14,987 bases of DNA from NCBI GenBank assembly GCA_002393575.1, contig DGSN01000041.1, positions 1 through 14,987 of the forward strand, written 5' to 3'. Position numbers and translations under genes: made by a program. Below the pieces are notes generated by a model. That model made no database searches. It saw only the letters and a list, made by a program, of their open reading frames with translations, and was not told the origin of the DNA. Origin of the DNA: Prevotellaceae bacterium UBA4361 (GTDB taxonomy: Bacteria > Bacteroidota > Bacteroidia > Bacteroidales > Bacteroidaceae). Positions within the stretch are counted from its first letter, which is position 1, and each line of letters begins with the position of its first letter. Positions 13,866 to 14,987 of this stretch are shown here, piece by piece.

Positions 13866-14693
13866 ATGAGCAAAAAGAAGGGAACAAATATACTGATGGA
13901 TGCGAAAACGGGTGCTTTGACTCGTTTTCTCTGTCTCGTTTTTCTTTTCTTATTCATCACGCCTGCCTTTCATACCCTCGTGGCTGCTCAAGGAAATATC
14001 CCTGAGCCTGAGAAGCCTTCGCTTTATGTGGAAGTGAAGGAGGAGAAGCCAAAAATTCCGCTCTTTCAAGGTTTCACGTTGTCGGCTGACGTATTCGGAG
14101 TTGTGCAATATCTCCTGTGGGATTATGGAAGCGTAGAGGCTGCATTACGTCTCAACCTGAAGAACACGTTTTTCCCCATCGTAGAAATAGGATTGGGCAA
14201 ATGCGACAAGGAGGAATTGAATACGCAGATTATCTACAAGACAACCGCTCCTTTCGCACGTGTGGGTATCGACTTCAATATGTTGAAGAACAAGTTGCAA
14301 GACAATCGCTTGTACGTGGGTGTGAGATATGGCATTTCGAAATACAATTTCGACATTTCTGGTCCTGCTCTCACTGACCCCATTTGGGGAGGAGCAGAAC
14401 CGTTCGACTATCGAGGCATCAGCACCACGAGCCATTGGGCAGAGGCATTGGTAGGTGTGCAAGTGAAGATATGGAAAGGATTCCACATGGGTTGGGCTGT
14501 ACGGTATCGTCGTGAGCTTGCATCGACAAAAAACATCTATGCAAAACCTTTTTATATTCCTGGATATGGCACAACGGTGAATAGTGGTACGCTGGGTTTC
14601 ACCTATTCCCTCATCTTCGATGTGAACTGGGGAAAGAAGAAAGTGAAAATGATGAAAATGATGAAAATGATGAAAATGAAGAATGAAAAATGA
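13866..14693 (+). CDS. DUF6048 family outer-membrane-like protein
   Basis: Predicted 275-residue exported protein. A basic n-region (to R20), the hydrophobic stretch FLCLVFLFLFITPAF (21-35) and a probable cleavage after VAA-41 form a Sec signal peptide. The mature part has alternating strands with aromatic ends (GFTLSADVFGVVQYLLWDYG, LYVGVRYGISKYNF, GFHMGWAVRYRREL, LGFTYSLIFDVNW), as in a small outer-membrane beta-barrel. This matches what I recall of DUF6048, found beside DUF6452 in Bacteroidales; the role is unknown. I chose the ATG at 13866 because AAGAGG lies just upstream and it leaves a 10-base gap to the previous stop; the ATG at 13836 would overlap that gene. The C-terminus after VNWGKKK is a low-complexity lysine/methionine tail encoded by 9-base tandem units. 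Confidence 0.75.
   Translation: MSKKKGTNILMDAKTGALTRFLCLVFLFLFITPAFHTLVAAQGNIPEPEKPSLYVEVKEEKPKIPLFQGFTLSADVFGVVQYLLWDYGSVEAALRLNLKNTFFPIVEIGLGKCDKEELNTQIIYKTTAPFARVGIDFNMLKNKLQDNRLYVGVRYGISKYNFDISGPALTDPIWGGAEPFDYRGISTTSHWAEALVGVQVKIWKGFHMGWAVRYRRELASTKNIYAKPFYIPGYGTTVNSGTLGFTYSLIFDVNWGKKKVKMMKMMKMMKMKNEK
14646..14681 (+). repeat. 9-bp tandem repeat at the 3' end of the DUF6048 gene
   Basis: AAAATGATG occurs three times in tandem (14646-14672), followed by a near-copy AAAATGAAG (14673-14681) and then GAATGAAAAATG words. Units are a multiple of three bases, so gain or loss would keep the frame and change only the KMM tail. Confidence 0.8.
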
Positions 14694-14699
14694 AAAATG

Positions 14700-14987
14700 A
14701 AGAACAACGGAAAAAACGGAAAAGAACGGAAAAACAGAAAATAATGTTATTTTTTGTTTCATCCGATGATTTCATACATATTTCCGTTTTCTGAATAATT
14801 TCCGTTCTTTCCGTGGTACATTAAAGATGGTGCAAGCGTATATCATTGTCCCACGGAAATGACAGAAACAACAGAAAGACTACGCATGGTGCGGAGCAAA
14901 GATTTCCGTCCTTTCCGTTATTTCCGTGGGACATTAATAGATGGTGAAAGAGTAAATCATAATCCCACGGAAATGACAGAAACAACA
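14700..14987. repeat. Tandem TTTCCGT-rich palindromic repeats
   Basis: No gene is visible. ACGGAAAA words (14707-14735) are mirrored by TTTCCGT words (14780-14815). Two long units follow: 14799-14873 and 14912-14987, offset by 113 bases and nearly identical apart from the middle. Each unit holds an inverted pair, TTTCCGTGG(G/T)ACATTAA near the start and TCCCACGGAAATGACA near the end. The second unit runs to the window edge, so more copies may follow. Confidence 0.75.

Noticed and set aside
14799..14987. Possible CRISPR array
   Set aside because: Repeats are long, palindromic and only two in number. The intervals are not spacer-like, and no cas genes are nearby.

Overview
The window looks like a Bacteroidales chromosome, most likely Prevotella/Bacteroides-like. 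The basis is fourfold. Promoters have the Bacteroidetes form TTTG-N19-TAnnTTTG with weak or absent Shine-Dalgarno sequences. Several families are best known from this order (the DUF4199 membrane protein, the DUF6452 lipoprotein, the DUF6048 outer-membrane-like protein, and a DUF6621-like protein). Intergenic spaces are filled with short interspersed repeats typical of the group. Coding density is moderate, and most genes are on the + strand.

Region 1 (1-1568) is an AT-rich accessory patch. It holds the last codons of an unknown gene, a fragment that resembles a DUF1016/YhcG nuclease, an ankyrin-repeat lipoprotein (204-941) whose signal-peptide codons form a perfect 39-bp palindrome, decayed coding-like sequence, and a three-arm inverted repeat (1240-1293). 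Region 2 (1569-2444) is a radical SAM protein of the SplB-like 'mobile pair B' type with its own promoter; no partner gene is visible.

Region 3 (2447-5816) starts with a repeat element bounded by 36-bp inverted arms. A possible attenuator leader follows, then a tight three-gene run: DUF554 membrane protein, DUF6621-like cytosolic protein, and an AGCS sodium:alanine-type symporter. A second, inverted copy of the repeat element follows the symporter. Region 4 (5993-8239) is a large CPA2 cation:proton antiporter with extra membrane helices and two C-terminal RCK_C/TrkA_C-like domains. It converges on a minus-strand gene (8456-10984) that fuses an AMP-forming acyl ligase, an acyl carrier protein and a PlsC-type acyltransferase. 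That fusion should activate a fatty acid, hold it on its own carrier and pass it to a lysophospholipid.

Region 5 (11266-14693) is a + strand run from a good promoter: DUF4199 membrane protein, a DPM1/GtrB-like polyprenyl-phosphate glycosyltransferase, DUF6452 lipoprotein and DUF6048 protein. The window ends in tandem TTTCCGT-rich palindromic repeats.

I see no CRISPR array, tRNA, rRNA or complete transposase, and no convincing new multi-gene system. The most unusual features are the 39-bp palindrome in a lipoprotein signal peptide, repeats that supply protein termini (including a signal-peptide core), the three-domain lipid-remodelling fusion, and the candidate attenuator ahead of the DUF554 operon.
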